From NCBI RefSeq assembly GCF_001667185.1, contig NZ_LZIC01000057.1:1-54875 (forward strand): a DNA stretch of 54,875 nucleotides, written 5' to 3'. The notes beneath the pieces are model-generated. The model was not told the origin of the DNA. It saw only the letters and a list, made by a program, of their open reading frames with translations, and did no database searches. This stretch comes from Mycobacterium sp. 852002-50816_SCH5313054-b. Its GTDB lineage: Bacteria; Actinomycetota; Actinomycetes; Mycobacteriales; Mycobacteriaceae. Made by a program: the position numbers and the translations under genes. This document shows, one piece after another, positions 16,971 through 26,385 of this stretch (positions within the stretch are counted from its first letter, which is position 1; each line of letters starts with the position of its first letter).

Positions 16971-17303
16971 TCATTTCGGCGGCAGGCTGCGGGCGTACCC
17001 GACGCCGCGGGCGACCCAGCCCTGCAGCAGGCGTTTGGTTTGCACGCCGTCGGCGTGCACGCGCAGCCAGCCGCGGGTCTCGCGGCCCGCCATCACCATC
17101 GGGCTGACATGGTCCCGGGCCAGCAGCTTGTCGGTGTCGTCCGGCGGCACCCGCACCAGCAGGCCGCCCTGGCCGCTGGCGGCCACCGACATGTTGCCGT
17201 TGATCAGGAAAGCCAGGCCGCCGAACATGCGCTTCTCCTCGACGCCGCGTTCGGAGCCGAGCAGCTCGCGGATCCGGTTGGCCAGGTCTTCGTCGTAGGC
17301 CAT
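16971..17303 (-). CDS. TfoX N-terminal domain protein
   Basis: 110 aa consisting of a TfoX N-terminal domain only: LGSERGVEEKRMFGGLAFL with the conserved MFGG, then NMSVAASGQGGLLVRV, ending in GWVARGVGYARSLPPK. TfoX regulates competence in gammaproteobacteria through a second domain missing here. Single-domain versions are common in actinobacteria and of unknown role. ATG start at 17303. Confidence 0.85.
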   Translation of the reverse strand: MAYDEDLANRIRELLGSERGVEEKRMFGGLAFLINGNMSVAASGQGGLLVRVPPDDTDKLLARDHVSPMVMAGRETRGWLRVHADGVQTKRLLQGWVARGVGYARSLPPK

Positions 17304-17333
17304 GGGGCGACCTTAGCCCGGAAGACCGACAGT

Positions 17334-17396
17334 CGCCGAGCCTGTAATTTTGCAGGCCTTTACTCGCACTTCTGCTGCGGATTTACAGGCTCGGCG
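17334..17396. terminator. Perfect 14-bp inverted repeat after the Ddn-like gene
   Basis: CGCCGAGCCTGTAA at 17334-17347 is exactly mirrored by TTACAGGCTCGGCG at 17383-17396, loop 35 nt. It starts 7 nt past the stop of the Ddn-like gene on the minus strand. The long loop is unlike a simple intrinsic terminator; it may be a small palindromic repeat element. Confidence 0.55.
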
Positions 17397-17402
17397 CCGG
17401 TG

Positions 17403-17792
17403 TCAGTCCAGATCGACCCGGATGGTCAGCAGGTCACTGCCCATCAGTCGCACCACCGCGCTGTTGAGCCGCGGCAGGTTGCCCAGCCGCCGCAGCGGGT
17501 CATCGTCGGGCAGCAAATGAGCGGTTCCGCTGCGCCACTGGCCGTTGATGCGCACCCGGACAGCGGGATTCGCCTCGATGTTGCGGACATAGTCCGAATG
17601 CTCGCCGTGCTCGGAGACCAGCCAGAACTGGTTGTCGACGACGCGTCCGCCGACGGCGGTGCGCCGCGCCTGCCCGCTCTTGCGGCCGGTGGTTTCCAGG
17701 ATGACCCCCGGCATCTTCCGGCCGACCGGGTTGACCAGCAGCCGTTGAACGCGGTGGACTATTTGCCGTTTCAGGTCGCGAAACTCGGTCAT
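17403..17792 (-). CDS. Ddn-like F420-dependent nitroreductase/quinone reductase family protein
   Basis: 129 aa from ATG 17792. The family core is visible: GVILETTGRKSGQARRT, VDNQFWLVSEHGEHSDYVRNIEANP and VRVRINGQWRSG (split barrel of the Ddn group). These actinobacterial proteins use reduced F420 or act as accessory flavin-like proteins. The N-terminal amphipathic segment (LKRQIVHRVQRLLV) could touch the membrane, as in Ddn. Position and length fit Rv1871c. An upstream start at 17819 would add nine residues. Confidence 0.8.
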   Translation of the reverse strand: MTEFRDLKRQIVHRVQRLLVNPVGRKMPGVILETTGRKSGQARRTAVGGRVVDNQFWLVSEHGEHSDYVRNIEANPAVRVRINGQWRSGTAHLLPDDDPLRRLGNLPRLNSAVVRLMGSDLLTIRVDLD

Positions 17793-17828
17793 AGGGTGCG
17801 ATTCTGCCGCAACGGCCAAATATGGAAC

Positions 17829-17852
17829 AGCCGCCCCCTTTCGGGGGCGGCT
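17829..17852 (-). terminator. Intrinsic-type terminator after the Pro/Gly-rich secreted protein gene
   Basis: AGCCGCCCCC at 17829-17838 pairs fully with GGGGGCGGCT at 17843-17852 around a 4-nt loop. It lies 28 nt past the stop of the minus-strand gene ending at 17881. The following sequence is A/T-rich but has no long T tract. Confidence 0.75.
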
Positions 17853-17880
17853 GCCACATTCCGGCTGTTAGGTACCGGTT

Positions 17881-18366
17881 TTAGCGGGGGGTACCGACGT
17901 TGCCGCCGACGTTTCCGCTGGCCCCGCCCGCGGGCGTGTACGCCTGGAAACCAGTCGATGTGTTGACGCCCCACTGGCCCAGGTCCGGGTTGAACACCAC
18001 CGGAAGTTGGGTCCCGTCGGGGTCACCCACCGGCGGAATCCAGGTGGCCGGGAGGCCGTAGCGGCCCGGGTCGTTGTAGTGCCCCGGCGGCGGGAATCCG
18101 TCGTGTCCCGGCGGAAGCGGGCTGCCGGGCTGGTTGCAGTTGACGCCCGGCGCGCCGGGGTTACAGATCGGCTGACCGGGCACATATTGGCCCGGACCCG
18201 GCGTATCCCGGTCCCCGCCCGGCACGTTCGGCCCCGGTACATTCGGGCCCGGACCGGGCACGTTCGGTCCCGGATCGGCTTGCGCGAAACCGGCACCAAT
18301 CCCGAAGGCCGCGGCCCCGAGGCCACCGGCCATCGCGGCGGTGGCGGCGATCTTGTTGAGGTTCAT
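17881..18366 (-). CDS. Secreted Pro/Gly/Asn-rich protein with PGPNVPG repeats
   Basis: 161 aa. A signal peptide occupies about residues 1-30 (MNLNKIAATAAMAGGLGAAA... ending FAQA, cut before DPG). The mature N-terminus holds three near-copies of PGPNVPG, followed by a Pro-rich stretch with one Cys pair (PICNPGAPGVNCN) and a C-terminal WGVNTSTGFQAYTPAGG. AAGGAG sits 6 nt before the ATG, and a strong hairpin follows the gene. I do not recognise an assigned function; similar Pro-rich secreted proteins are frequent in mycobacteria. It is an addition relative to the M. tuberculosis order. Confidence 0.8.
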   Translation of the reverse strand: MNLNKIAATAAMAGGLGAAAFGIGAGFAQADPGPNVPGPGPNVPGPNVPGGDRDTPGPGQYVPGQPICNPGAPGVNCNQPGSPLPPGHDGFPPPGHYNDPGRYGLPATWIPPVGDPDGTQLPVVFNPDLGQWGVNTSTGFQAYTPAGGASGNVGGNVGTPR

Positions 18367-18581
18367 GTGAACTCCTTGTCCAGCTTGGCTGCGACGCAGG
18401 CAGCGCAACAGCATTGACGGTGTTGTTCAGTTGTCTCCCCAAGCTCCTGGTTGGGCCGAGGGTCGGGGGTGTGATCCCCCGGTCCTTCGGCTACCCGGGT
18501 CGCGAGAGCCGGAAACGCGCGCGCTGCGATTGTTCGCAGCAGATTCCCAGCTATTCGACAATCAACTAGCAGCCAAGACCT
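18367..18581. other. Intergenic region between lon 3' end and the secreted protein promoter
   Basis: 215 nt without a plausible gene. It must hold the promoter of the minus-strand secreted protein. I see no clear -35/-10 pair and no RNA structure I can name. Confidence 0.5.
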
Positions 18582-20906
18582 CTAGGCGGCGATCGTCGCG
18601 GTCTGCGGCACCGGTTCCAGCGCCTGCGCGACGATCTCGGCGACGTCGGTCATCGGTTTCACATCTAGCGCCTCGAGCACCTCGGCGGGGACGTCGTCCA
18701 GGTCCGGTTCGTTGCGGGACGGAATGAAAACCGTGGTCAGCCCGGCACGTTGGGCCGCCAGCAGCTTCTGTTTGACGCCGCCGATCGGCAACACCCGGCC
18801 GTTCAGCGTGACCTCGCCGGTCATGCCGACGTCGGAACGCACCTGGCGCCCGGTGGCCATCGACACCAGGGCGGTGACCATGGTGACACCGGCCGACGGG
18901 CCGTCCTTGGGCACCGCGCCGGCGGGCACGTGCACGTGGATGCGCCGGTCCAGCGACTTGGGGTCGACGCCCAACTCGGCGGCGTGCGAGCGCACGTAGG
19001 ACAGCGCGATCTGCGCCGACTCCTTCATGACGTCACCCAACTGACCGGTCAACTGCAGGCCCGGCTCGCCGTCGGTGGCGCCGGCCTCGATGTAGAGCAC
19101 GTCGCCGCCCAGGCCGGTGACGGCCAGGCCGGTGGCCACGCCGGGCACCGCGGTGCGTTCGGCCGACTCCGGCGTGAACCGCGGACGGCCCAGGTACTCA
19201 ACCAGTTCCGGTTCGTCGACGGTGATCGGCTCGGAATTCTCCGCTAGCTTGGTGGTCACCTTGCGCAGCGCCTTGGCCAGCAGCCGCTCGAATTGCCGCA
19301 CCCCCGGCTCGCGGGTGTAATCGGCGGCGATCTTGCGCAGCGCGGCGTCGGTGACGCTGACCTCGTCGGCGCTCAGCGCCGCGCGCTCCATTTGCCGCGG
19401 CAGCAGGTAGTCCCGGGCGATGGCCACCTTGTCGTCCTCGGTGTAGCCGTCGATCTGCACCAGCTCCATGCGGTCCAGCAGCGCCGACGGGATGTTCTCG
19501 ATCACGTTGGCGGTGGCCAGGAACACCACATCGGACAGGTCCAGGTCCAGATCCAGGTAGTGGTCGCGGAAGGTGTGATTCTGCGCGGGGTCGAGCACCT
19601 CGAGCAGCGCCGCACTCGGGTCGCCGCGATAGTCGGAACCGACTTTGTCGATTTCATCCAGCAGCACAACGGGATTCATCGATCCCGCCTCACCGATCGC
19701 GCGCACGATCCGGCCCGGCAACGCGCCCACGTAGGTACGACGGTGCCCGCGGATCTCGGCCTCGTCCCGCACGCCGCCCAGGGCGACGCGGACGAACTTG
19801 CGGCCCAGCGCGCGGGCCACGCTTTCGCCCAGCGACGTCTTGCCGACGCCGGGAGGACCGGCCAGCACCATCACCGCGCCGGAGCCGCGCCCGCCGACGA
19901 TTTGCAGCCCGCGCTGGGCGCGCCGGGAACGAACGGCCAGGTATTCGACGATGCGGTCCTTGACGTCGTCCAGCCCGTGGTGGTCGGCGTCCAGGATCTC
20001 CCGCGCCGCCTTCAGGTCCGTCGAATCCTCGGTCGTGACGTCCCAGGGCAGGTCGAGCACGGTGTCCAGCCAGGTGCGAATCCAGCCCGATTCCGGGCTC
20101 TGGTCGCTGGCCCGTTCCAGCTTGCCGACCTCGCGCAGCGCGGCCTCGCGCACCTTCTCGGGCAGGTCGGCCTCCTCGACTCTGGACCGGTAGTCATCTG
20201 AAGACCCAGTCCCGTCGTCGCCTTCCCCCAGCTCCTTGCGGATGGCGGCCAGCTGCTGACGGAGCAGGAACTCCTTCTGCGTCTTCTCCATGCCCTCCCG
20301 CACGTCCTCGGCGATCTTGTCGTTGACCTCCACCTCGGCCAAATGCGAGCCGGTCCAGTCGATCAGCACGCGCAGCCGCTCGGCGACGTCGACCGTCTCC
20401 AGCAGTTGGCGCTTCTGCACATCGGTCAGGTATGAGGCGTACCCCGAGGTGTCCGCCAGCGCCGACGGGTCGGTCAGGCTGTTGACGTAGTCGACGATCT
20501 GCCAGGCCTCGCGCCGTTGCAGCATGGCCAGCAGCAGCTTCTTGTATTCGGCCGCCAGGGCCTGCACCTCGTCGGCCGCCTCGGGCTCGGTGACCTCGGT
20601 CACCTCGACCCACAACGCCGCCCCCGGCCCGGAAGCGCCCGCCCCGATGTGGGCCCTGCGCTCACCGCGCACGACGGCAGCGGTGCCACCGCCCGCGATG
20701 CGCCCGACCTGCAAGATCTTGGCGATCACCCCGTGCGTCGGGTACCGGTCGTCCAGCCGGGGAGCGATCAGCAGCTCCCGGGAGTCGCTGGCCTGCGCGG
20801 CGTCGATCGCCGCCCGCGCGGCGTCGTCCAGCTCGATCGGCACCACCATTCCGGGCAGCACGATCGTGGCGGTGAACAACACCGGCACTGACTTGGCTTC
20901 AGCCAT
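18582..20906 (-). CDS. lon: ATP-dependent protease Lon
   Basis: 774 aa from ATG 20906, with GGAGG 4 nt upstream; the frame stays open farther upstream but without family similarity. The Lon N-domain ([20 protein letters not shown]) is followed by the coiled middle ([10 protein letters not shown]), then Walker [10 protein letters not shown] at 350-358 and Walker B VVLLDEID at 413-420. The protease domain has nucleophile Ser671 in PKDGPSAG and Lys714. It degrades misfolded and specific regulatory proteins in the cytosol. M. tuberculosis is known to lack Lon, whereas M. smegmatis has it, so this is an accessory insertion in the syntenic block. Confidence 0.97.
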   Translation of the reverse strand: MAEAKSVPVLFTATIVLPGMVVPIELDDAARAAIDAAQASDSRELLIAPRLDDRYPTHGVIAKILQVGRIAGGGTAAVVRGERRAHIGAGASGPGAALWVEVTEVTEPEAADEVQALAAEYKKLLLAMLQRREAWQIVDYVNSLTDPSALADTSGYASYLTDVQKRQLLETVDVAERLRVLIDWTGSHLAEVEVNDKIAEDVREGMEKTQKEFLLRQQLAAIRKELGEGDDGTGSSDDYRSRVEEADLPEKVREAALREVGKLERASDQSPESGWIRTWLDTVLDLPWDVTTEDSTDLKAAREILDADHHGLDDVKDRIVEYLAVRSRRAQRGLQIVGGRGSGAVMVLAGPPGVGKTSLGESVARALGRKFVRVALGGVRDEAEIRGHRRTYVGALPGRIVRAIGEAGSMNPVVLLDEIDKVGSDYRGDPSAALLEVLDPAQNHTFRDHYLDLDLDLSDVVFLATANVIENIPSALLDRMELVQIDGYTEDDKVAIARDYLLPRQMERAALSADEVSVTDAALRKIAADYTREPGVRQFERLLAKALRKVTTKLAENSEPITVDEPELVEYLGRPRFTPESAERTAVPGVATGLAVTGLGGDVLYIEAGATDGEPGLQLTGQLGDVMKESAQIALSYVRSHAAELGVDPKSLDRRIHVHVPAGAVPKDGPSAGVTMVTALVSMATGRQVRSDVGMTGEVTLNGRVLPIGGVKQKLLAAQRAGLTTVFIPSRNEPDLDDVPAEVLEALDVKPMTDVAEIVAQALEPVPQTATIAA

Positions 20907-20984
20907 CAATCCTCCAAAAGTTGAGTCTGATGCGCTTAACCCAGCTCGGCACCGGTTTGTTCCCCGGCGGGGATTCGCTGCGCG

Positions 20985-20990
20985 CATAAT
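20985..20990 (+). promoter_or_regulatory. -10 element for the SCP2-PhyH gene
   Basis: CATAAT (close to TANNNT) ends 6 nt before GTG 20997; a leaderless transcript is likely. Confidence 0.5.
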
Positions 20991-20996
20991 CGGTCC

Positions 20997-22127
20997 GTGG
21001 CACTGTCTCGCCCGGTCGCGAACTCCATTGACCCGGGCATCGTCGAATCCGCGGCCAGAGAGCTGGTTGCCGGCGCGATCACGTTCCGCGTCGACAGCGA
21101 CGCCATCACCTATGCCGCCGACGGGTCGACGATCCGCGTCGACGAAGGACAGGCCACCCACGCCGATGTCGTCGTGCGCCTGTCCCGGCAGGCCTGGGAC
21201 GACATGGTGGACCAGGTCCGCACGGTCATCAATTTGCTGCTCAGCAACGACCTTGTCTTCGAGCGCGGAGGATTCGAGCAGCTGGCCGACTGGGATCCGG
21301 TGCTGCGATATCTCCATGCCGGCATCCCGCCGTACGATCCGGCCCGCGCCGACCTGCGGGGGCGCGACCCACACGCGGTCTTCACGCTCCAAGCCGGCGA
21401 CGACGAACTGGCCGCCCAGCTGCAGACCATGGGCTACCTCCACGTCACGGGCGTCTTCGCTCCCGAGGAGATGGCGGCCGCCAATCGCGAGATCGACCGC
21501 CTTGCGGCGCAGGCGCGCCCCGGCGACGACCAATCCTGGTGGGCCACCGCCGAAGACGGCGCCAGCGTGCTGTGCCGTCTGGTCTATGCGACGTTGCGCT
21601 CAGCGGTGCTGGCCGCCCTGGAAAACGATCCCAGGGTGCGCCGGCTCGGCACTCTCACCGATCCCGCGCTGCGCGCGGCCCCCGACCGGATGGAAGGCAG
21701 CGCGGTGTTGCTCAAAGCCCCCGGGAACACCAGCGGGCTATCCAACATCCCCTGGCATCAGGACTGCGGCATGGGCGGACACGGCATCATGTGCCCCGCG
21801 GTCAGCGTCGGGATCCAACTCACGGGCTCGGATTCCGCGACCGGCAACCTGCAGGTGGTTCCGGGCAGCCACGGTCAGGCCATTCATTACCGGTGGGAAC
21901 AGCGCCTGCGGCAGGTACCGGTCGTGAGCATCGACACCGCGCCCGGCGACGTCACGGTTCACGTCCAGGACCTGATGCACGCCTCGCCGCGGCCGACCGG
22001 CGCCGGCGGCCGCCGCACCATGTACGTCACCCACTACCCGCCGCAGCTCTTCGAACACATCGGGCCGGGCCAGGCCTTCAACGACCTGGTGCGCAACCGC
22101 ACCGAGCAGGTCGCCCGCCTGCAGTAG
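20997..22127 (+). CDS. SCP2-like domain fused to phytanoyl-CoA dioxygenase (PhyH) domain
   Basis: 376 aa. Residues about 25-105 look like a sterol-carrier-protein-2 type fold (ITYAADGSTIRV, HADVVVRLSRQAWDDM, NLLLSNDLVFERG). Residues about 135-370 form an Fe(II)/2-oxoglutarate oxygenase of the PhyH family: HxD at His254/Asp256 (IPWHQDCG), distal His328 in HVQDLMHASPRP, and an Arg near 340 (RRTMYVTHY) for 2-oxoglutarate. It probably hydroxylates a lipid or lipid-CoA held by the carrier domain. Divergent from lon; 10 nt between stops with lldD2. GTG start. Confidence 0.85.
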   Translation: MALSRPVANSIDPGIVESAARELVAGAITFRVDSDAITYAADGSTIRVDEGQATHADVVVRLSRQAWDDMVDQVRTVINLLLSNDLVFERGGFEQLADWDPVLRYLHAGIPPYDPARADLRGRDPHAVFTLQAGDDELAAQLQTMGYLHVTGVFAPEEMAAANREIDRLAAQARPGDDQSWWATAEDGASVLCRLVYATLRSAVLAALENDPRVRRLGTLTDPALRAAPDRMEGSAVLLKAPGNTSGLSNIPWHQDCGMGGHGIMCPAVSVGIQLTGSDSATGNLQVVPGSHGQAIHYRWEQRLRQVPVVSIDTAPGDVTVHVQDLMHASPRPTGAGGRRTMYVTHYPPQLFEHIGPGQAFNDLVRNRTEQVARLQ

Positions 22128-22137
22128 CGGCGGGTGA

Positions 22138-23391
22138 TTACGGCACGCGATCAAGCCGCCTCAGTTGGGTCACGTGCTTGGGGGAGAGCTCCTCGAGGCA
22201 GGTGACGCCGAGCAGCCCCATCGTCCGGATCACCCCACCCTGCAGGATTTCGATCGCGCGCGCCACGCCCGCCTCGCCGCCGGCCATCAGCCCGTAGAGG
22301 TACGCCCGGCCGATCAGGGTGCAGCGGGCTCCCAGCGCGATCGCCGCCACGATGTCGGCGCCCGACATGATGCCGGTGTCCACCAGGATTTCGGTGTGCT
22401 TGCCCAGCTCACGCGCGACGGTGGGCAACAGGTGAAAGGGCACCGGGGCCCGATCCAGCTGGCGCCCACCATGATTGGACAACACGATGCCGTCCACGCC
22501 GCGGTCGACGACGGCGCGGGCGTCGTCGAGCGTCTGGATCCCCTTGACCACCAGCTTGCCGGGCCACTGCGCCTTGATCCAGTCCAGGTCATCGAAGGTC
22601 AGGCTCGGGTCGAACATCGTGCTGAGGTACTCGCCGACGGTGCCCGACCAGCGATCCAGCGACGCGAACGCCAGCGGCTCGGTGGTCAACAGGTCGAACC
22701 ACCACTTCGGGTGGGGCACCGCGTCCAGGACGGTGCGCAGGGTCAGCGTGGGCGGGATCGTCATCCCGTTGCGGTTGTCGCGCAGCCGCGCGCCGGCGAC
22801 CGGGACGTCGACGGTGACCAGCAGCGTGTCAAACCCCGCGTCGGCCGCGCGCTGCACCAACGCCATCGAGCGATCACGATCGCGCCACATGTACAGCTGA
22901 AACCATTTGCGGCCCTGGGGGACAGCGGTGACCAGGTCTTCGATCGCGGTGGTGCCCAGGGTGGACAGCGAGAACGGGATCCCCGCTCGGGCTGCCGCCG
23001 CCGCGCCGGCGATCTCGCCCTCGGTGTGCATGAGCCGGGTGAATCCCGTCGGCGCGATCCCGAACGGCAGGACGACGGGTTGGCCCAGCACGTTCCAGCC
23101 GGCGGTCACTTGGGAGACGTCACGCAGGATCGTCGGGTGAAACTCGATGTCGCGGAAGGCTTGTCGGGCCCGCTGGATGGACAGCTCGTCCTCGGCGGCC
23201 CCGTCGGTGTAGTCGAACGCCGCCTTGGGCGTGCGGCGCTTGGCGATGCGCCGCAGGTCTTCGATGGTGAACGCGGAGTCGAGGCGGCGCTTGGTCACGT
23301 CGAACTGCGGCCGTTTGAACTGGAGCAGCGGCGCGAGGTCACGCACTTTGGGCACTCGTCGTCTGACGGCCTCCCGTCTTTTGGATTCCAC
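22138..23391 (-). CDS. lldD2: FMN-dependent L-lactate dehydrogenase LldD2
   Basis: 417 aa from GTG 23391; TTG 23400 would add three residues and a start nearer RRVPKVRDL is also possible, since the M. tuberculosis protein begins close to that motif (414 aa). It is an alpha-hydroxy-acid oxidase-family TIM barrel oxidising L-lactate to pyruvate with electrons passed to quinone. Motifs: [35 protein letters not shown], catalytic His in SNHGGRQLD, and the FMN phosphate site [10 protein letters not shown]...GRAYLYGL. Identity to LldD2 is evident by eye throughout. Confidence 0.95.
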   Translation of the reverse strand: MESKRREAVRRRVPKVRDLAPLLQFKRPQFDVTKRRLDSAFTIEDLRRIAKRRTPKAAFDYTDGAAEDELSIQRARQAFRDIEFHPTILRDVSQVTAGWNVLGQPVVLPFGIAPTGFTRLMHTEGEIAGAAAAARAGIPFSLSTLGTTAIEDLVTAVPQGRKWFQLYMWRDRDRSMALVQRAADAGFDTLLVTVDVPVAGARLRDNRNGMTIPPTLTLRTVLDAVPHPKWWFDLLTTEPLAFASLDRWSGTVGEYLSTMFDPSLTFDDLDWIKAQWPGKLVVKGIQTLDDARAVVDRGVDGIVLSNHGGRQLDRAPVPFHLLPTVARELGKHTEILVDTGIMSGADIVAAIALGARCTLIGRAYLYGLMAGGEAGVARAIEILQGGVIRTMGLLGVTCLEELSPKHVTQLRRLDRVP

Positions 23392-23410
23392 AGTGTGCAA
23401 CCGTAGTCGT

Positions 23411-23842
23411 ATGGCGAGCGACCCCTTCGACCTGAAGCGTTTCGTCGACGCGCAGGACCCGGTCTACCGCAACGTGGTCGACGAGCTGCGCGCCGGGCGA
23501 AAACGGAGCCACTGGATGTGGTTCGTGTTCCCGCAACTTCGCGGCCTGGGCAGCAGCCCGACGGCCGTCCACTACGGCATCTCCTCACTCGAGGAGGCGC
23601 GGGCGTACCTGGCGCACGAGCTGCTCGGGCCCCGGCTGCGCGAGTGCACTCGGCTGGTCAACGAGGCGCAGGGTCGTTCCGCTGCGGACATCTTCGGTTC
23701 GCCGGACGACCTCAAGCTGCGCTCGTCGATGACGCTGTTCTCCCGCGCCACCGACGACAACGAAGAGTTCGTCGCGGTGCTCGATATGTACTACGACGGA
23801 GAGCCGGATGAGCGGACGCTGGCCCGCCTAGACCGCGCCTAG
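23411..23842 (+). CDS. DUF1810 protein (Rv1873-like)
   Basis: 143 aa, the normal single-domain length. DUF1810 hallmarks: [52 protein letters not shown] and [18 protein letters not shown]. Helical protein of unknown function. ATG 23411 is preceded by ACCGT ending 6 nt upstream (leaderless pattern). It overlaps the convergent GH13 gene by 15 nt and is divergent from lldD2. Confidence 0.9.
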   Translation: MASDPFDLKRFVDAQDPVYRNVVDELRAGRKRSHWMWFVFPQLRGLGSSPTAVHYGISSLEEARAYLAHELLGPRLRECTRLVNEAQGRSAADIFGSPDDLKLRSSMTLFSRATDDNEEFVAVLDMYYDGEPDERTLARLDRA

Positions 23843-25144
23843 GATCCGCCAGCCGTGCGGCTCCACGACCAGCGTGTCCACCAGCTCGTGCGGCGGCGCC
23901 GACGATCCGCCGATGACCTGGCGGTGGTTCGTGCCGAGCTCCGACAACTCGACGCGCATCGGCTCGTCGTCGATGTTCAGCGCGACCAGCAGCGCGTTGT
24001 CGCCGCTGCGGGTCTCGTAGACGTAGTGGCGATTTTGCAGCCGCACCGCGCTGGTCGACGCCCTGTGCAGCCACGGGTGGCGACGGCGCAGGCCGATCAG
24101 GAACTGGTGCAGTGCCCACATTTGGCTGCCGAAGGCATCCAGTTCCATTGGGGGCGAAACGAACTCGGGACGCACCGCGTCGTCACCGCCGTACCGCTCC
24201 TCCTTGACACCGCGGAACCCGAGCTCGTCGCCGGCGTACACGCTGGGCACCCCCCCGACGGTCAGCAGGATCACCAGCGCGTGGGCCACGTGTTCTGGCC
24301 GCTCCAGCCGGCTGGCGATGCGGGTGACGTCGTGGTTGCCGATGAACGTCATGGGGGCGAAGCTGTCCAGAAACTCGTTGTGCCGCTGCAGCGCCCAGTC
24401 CAGTTCGAAGAAGTTGCCGTCGTTGAGGCCGCTCCAGATCGCCTTCCACAGCTCGTATTGGGTGGCCGAGCCGAACGTCGCCGCCCCGACGACCGCGGCG
24501 TAGTCGCCGTGAATGAGCTCGCCGACGAACCAGGCGTCCGGGTGCCGCTCGCGCACCCTCGGTAACGTCGCGACCCAGAATGGTTGCGGCACAATGTAGG
24601 CAGCGTCGAGGCGCCAGCCGTCGGCGCCGCGCCCGAGCCAGTGCGCCATAACCTCCACGGTGTAGTCGATGACCTCGGGGTTGTCGTGGTTGAGCGTGAT
24701 GAGCTCCGAGTGGCCCTCGAACGTGTGGAAGCGGCCCGGGCGCCCGCGGAACCAGCGCGCCGACGCCTCGTTGTCCGGCGCCTCGCGATAGCGCGCGAAA
24801 TCCACGCCGACGTGGTTGAACACGCCGTCGAGCAGCACGCGCAGGCCGCGGCGATGGGCCTCGGCCACCAGGTAATCGAAGTCGGCGTCGTCCCCGAGCC
24901 GCGGATCGATGCGGTAATGGTCGGTGGTGTCGTAACCGTGGGTGCGCGAGGCGAAGATCGGCCCCAGGGCGATCCCGGAGGCCCCCAGCGCGATGGCGTG
25001 GTCGAACCAGTCGACGAGCCGCCGCAGCCGGTGTTGGCTTGGCTGCGGCGGCTCAGACGACTCCGGCGCGGGAAACGCGCCGACAAACCCCAGCGGATAG
25101 ACCTGCCACCAGATCGCGTGTTCTACCCAGGCCGGTGCCGTCAC
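23828..25144 (-). CDS. GH13 alpha-amylase family glycosidase
   Basis: 438 aa, short for GH13. The catalytic triad is complete: nucleophile Asp180 ([11 protein letters not shown]), acid/base Glu209 (WFVGELI) and Asp272 (IGNHDVTRI); conserved region I is [10 protein letters not shown]. No signal peptide, so a cytosolic alpha-glucan or oligosaccharide hydrolase/transglycosidase is likely. GTG 25144 lies 5 nt after the ahpD stop, so it appears to be the third gene of an ahpC-ahpD operon, an unexpected partner. An alternative start would lie inside ahpD. Confidence 0.9.
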   Translation of the reverse strand: MTAPAWVEHAIWWQVYPLGFVGAFPAPESSEPPQPSQHRLRRLVDWFDHAIALGASGIALGPIFASRTHGYDTTDHYRIDPRLGDDADFDYLVAEAHRRGLRVLLDGVFNHVGVDFARYREAPDNEASARWFRGRPGRFHTFEGHSELITLNHDNPEVIDYTVEVMAHWLGRGADGWRLDAAYIVPQPFWVATLPRVRERHPDAWFVGELIHGDYAAVVGAATFGSATQYELWKAIWSGLNDGNFFELDWALQRHNEFLDSFAPMTFIGNHDVTRIASRLERPEHVAHALVILLTVGGVPSVYAGDELGFRGVKEERYGGDDAVRPEFVSPPMELDAFGSQMWALHQFLIGLRRRHPWLHRASTSAVRLQNRHYVYETRSGDNALLVALNIDDEPMRVELSELGTNHRQVIGGSSAPPHELVDTLVVEPHGWRILGAV

Positions 25145-25149
25145 TGCGA

Positions 25150-25686
25150 TCAGCCGACGGCGGCCAGGGTCTGTGTGGTCACAATCGCCTGTGCCACACC
25201 GGAAACGATCGCCGCGGTCTTGAGTGCCTCGTTGATGGTCTCCCGGCTCACTTCCGCCTCGCGCAGCGTGCGTTCGTGCGCAGCCACGCAATCCGGGCAT
25301 CCGTTGATCGACGACACCGCGAAGCACCACAGCTCGAAATTCGCCTTGGCCACGCCCGGATTGGCGATGATGTTCATCCGCAGCCCGGCCCGCAGGTCGT
25401 CGTAGGAACCGCCGAGGAAGCCGCGGCCACGGTAGAACACGTTGTTCATGGCCATGATGGACGCGGCTCCCAGTGCCGCCTGGTACGCCTCGGCCGACAG
25501 GTGGTCGGCCGCCTCGGCGCCAATCTCGGCCAGCACCTGGGCATTCCGCGTGGCCGCGGCGCTGGCCAGGAGGGTGCCCCACAGCTGCTCCTCGTTGAAC
25601 TCGGTGCTGCGGGTGATCGACCCCAGGTTGAGCTTGAGGTCCTTGGCGTATTCGGGCAGTGCGGCCTTGAGGTTTTCTACACTCAT
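25150..25686 (-). CDS. ahpD: Alkyl hydroperoxide reductase AhpD
   Basis: 178 aa, almost superimposable on M. tuberculosis AhpD by eye. Active-site Cys130 and Cys133 ([11 protein letters not shown]) with His137 and Glu118 are present. AhpD carries electrons from dihydrolipoamide-linked reductase components to AhpC. ATG 25686, GGAGG just upstream; 9 nt after ahpC stop, 5 nt before the GH13 start. In M. tuberculosis the pair sits at Rv2428-Rv2429, not here. Confidence 0.97.
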   Translation of the reverse strand: MSVENLKAALPEYAKDLKLNLGSITRSTEFNEEQLWGTLLASAAATRNAQVLAEIGAEAADHLSAEAYQAALGAASIMAMNNVFYRGRGFLGGSYDDLRAGLRMNIIANPGVAKANFELWCFAVSSINGCPDCVAAHERTLREAEVSRETINEALKTAAIVSGVAQAIVTTQTLAAVG

Positions 25687-25695
25687 GTCCCCCTC

Positions 25696-26283
25696 CTAAG
25701 CCGAAGCCTTGAGCAGCTCGCCGGCGTCGATGGTCGGGTCGCCCTTGCGCCAGTTGCAGGCGCACAGCTCGTCGGATTGCAGCGCGTCAAGGACGCGCAG
25801 CACCTCGTCGACATTACGCCCCACGGATCCGGCGGTCGCCGAGACGAATTGGATTTCGTTATTCGGATCGACCAGGAAGGTCACCCGGTCCGCGACGCCT
25901 TCGTCGTTGAGCACGCCGGTGGCCAGCGCGAGCTCCCGCTTGATGTCCGAGAGCATCGGGAACGGCAACTTCTTCAGGTCCTCGTGCTGCGCCCGCCACT
26001 GGAAGTGCACGAACTCGCTGTCGATCGAGACACCGAGGATCTGCGCGTCGCGGTCGGAGAACTCGTCGTTGAGCTTGCCGAACGCCGCGATCTCCGTCGG
26101 GCACACGAAGGTAAAGTCCTTGGGCCAGAAGAAAACCACGCGCCACTTACCGGGGTGGTCCTCGTTGGTGATGGTCGCGAAGTAGTCGCCGGGCTGCTTG
26201 GCGTCGACCTTCGACAGATCGCCACCGATCAGCGCGGTGAGCTGGTAGGCCGGGAACTGGTCGCCGATGGTCAGCAGGGACAT
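25696..26283 (-). CDS. ahpC: Alkyl hydroperoxide reductase AhpC (peroxiredoxin)
   Basis: 195 aa peroxiredoxin. Peroxidatic Cys61 lies in FTFVCPTE; the two C-terminal resolving cysteines in [10 protein letters not shown] match the three-Cys mycobacterial AhpC. It reduces organic peroxides and peroxynitrite. AAGGAG lies 4 nt before the ATG. First gene of ahpC-ahpD-GH13, divergent from oxyR with a 102-nt control region holding a perfect palindrome. Confidence 0.97.
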   Translation of the reverse strand: MSLLTIGDQFPAYQLTALIGGDLSKVDAKQPGDYFATITNEDHPGKWRVVFFWPKDFTFVCPTEIAAFGKLNDEFSDRDAQILGVSIDSEFVHFQWRAQHEDLKKLPFPMLSDIKRELALATGVLNDEGVADRVTFLVDPNNEIQFVSATAGSVGRNVDEVLRVLDALQSDELCACNWRKGDPTIDAGELLKASA

Positions 26284-26308
26284 ATCACTCCTTATTTGGA
26301 ATCACTCA

Positions 26309-26326
26309 AGATTAGCCGTCTGTCAA
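26309..26326 (-). promoter_or_regulatory. Possible ahpC promoter elements
   Basis: On the minus strand TTGACA (26321-26326) is followed only 6 nt later by TAATCT (26309-26314). The two are too close to serve one promoter, so one of them is coincidental; TAATCT is about 25 nt before the ahpC start. Confidence 0.3.
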
Positions 26327-26358
26327 CCATGATGCCGTTCGGCCTGTTTGAAGTAAAG

Positions 26359-26370
26359 GTGATATATCAC
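26359..26370. promoter_or_regulatory. Candidate OxyR operator (perfect 12-bp palindrome)
   Basis: GTGATATATCAC is an exact palindrome in the ahpC-oxyR intergenic region, lying immediately upstream of the oxyR -10. LysR-type regulators bind dyad A/T-rich sites in such divergent regions and autoregulate. Confidence 0.55.
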
Positions 26371-26372
26371 AC

Positions 26373-26378
26373 TATACT
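26373..26378 (+). promoter_or_regulatory. oxyR -10 element (leaderless)
   Basis: TATACT, with a TTGAAG at 26348-26353 (19-nt spacing). It ends 7 nt before ATG 26386, so the mRNA probably starts at the start codon. Confidence 0.6.
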
Positions 26379-26385
26379 TATAGCC

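Noticed and set aside
20907..20996. Possible HspR (HAIR) site before lon
   Set aside because: Only the half TTGAGT fits; the second half is not present.
20907..21533. N-terminal extension of Lon to 21533
   Set aside because: Overlaps the SCP2-PhyH gene; Lon similarity begins at ATG 20906 with a strong ribosome site.
26309..26326. TTGACA/TAATCT as one ahpC promoter
   Set aside because: Spacing of 6 nt is too short for a sigma-70-type promoter; kept only as weak separate hints.
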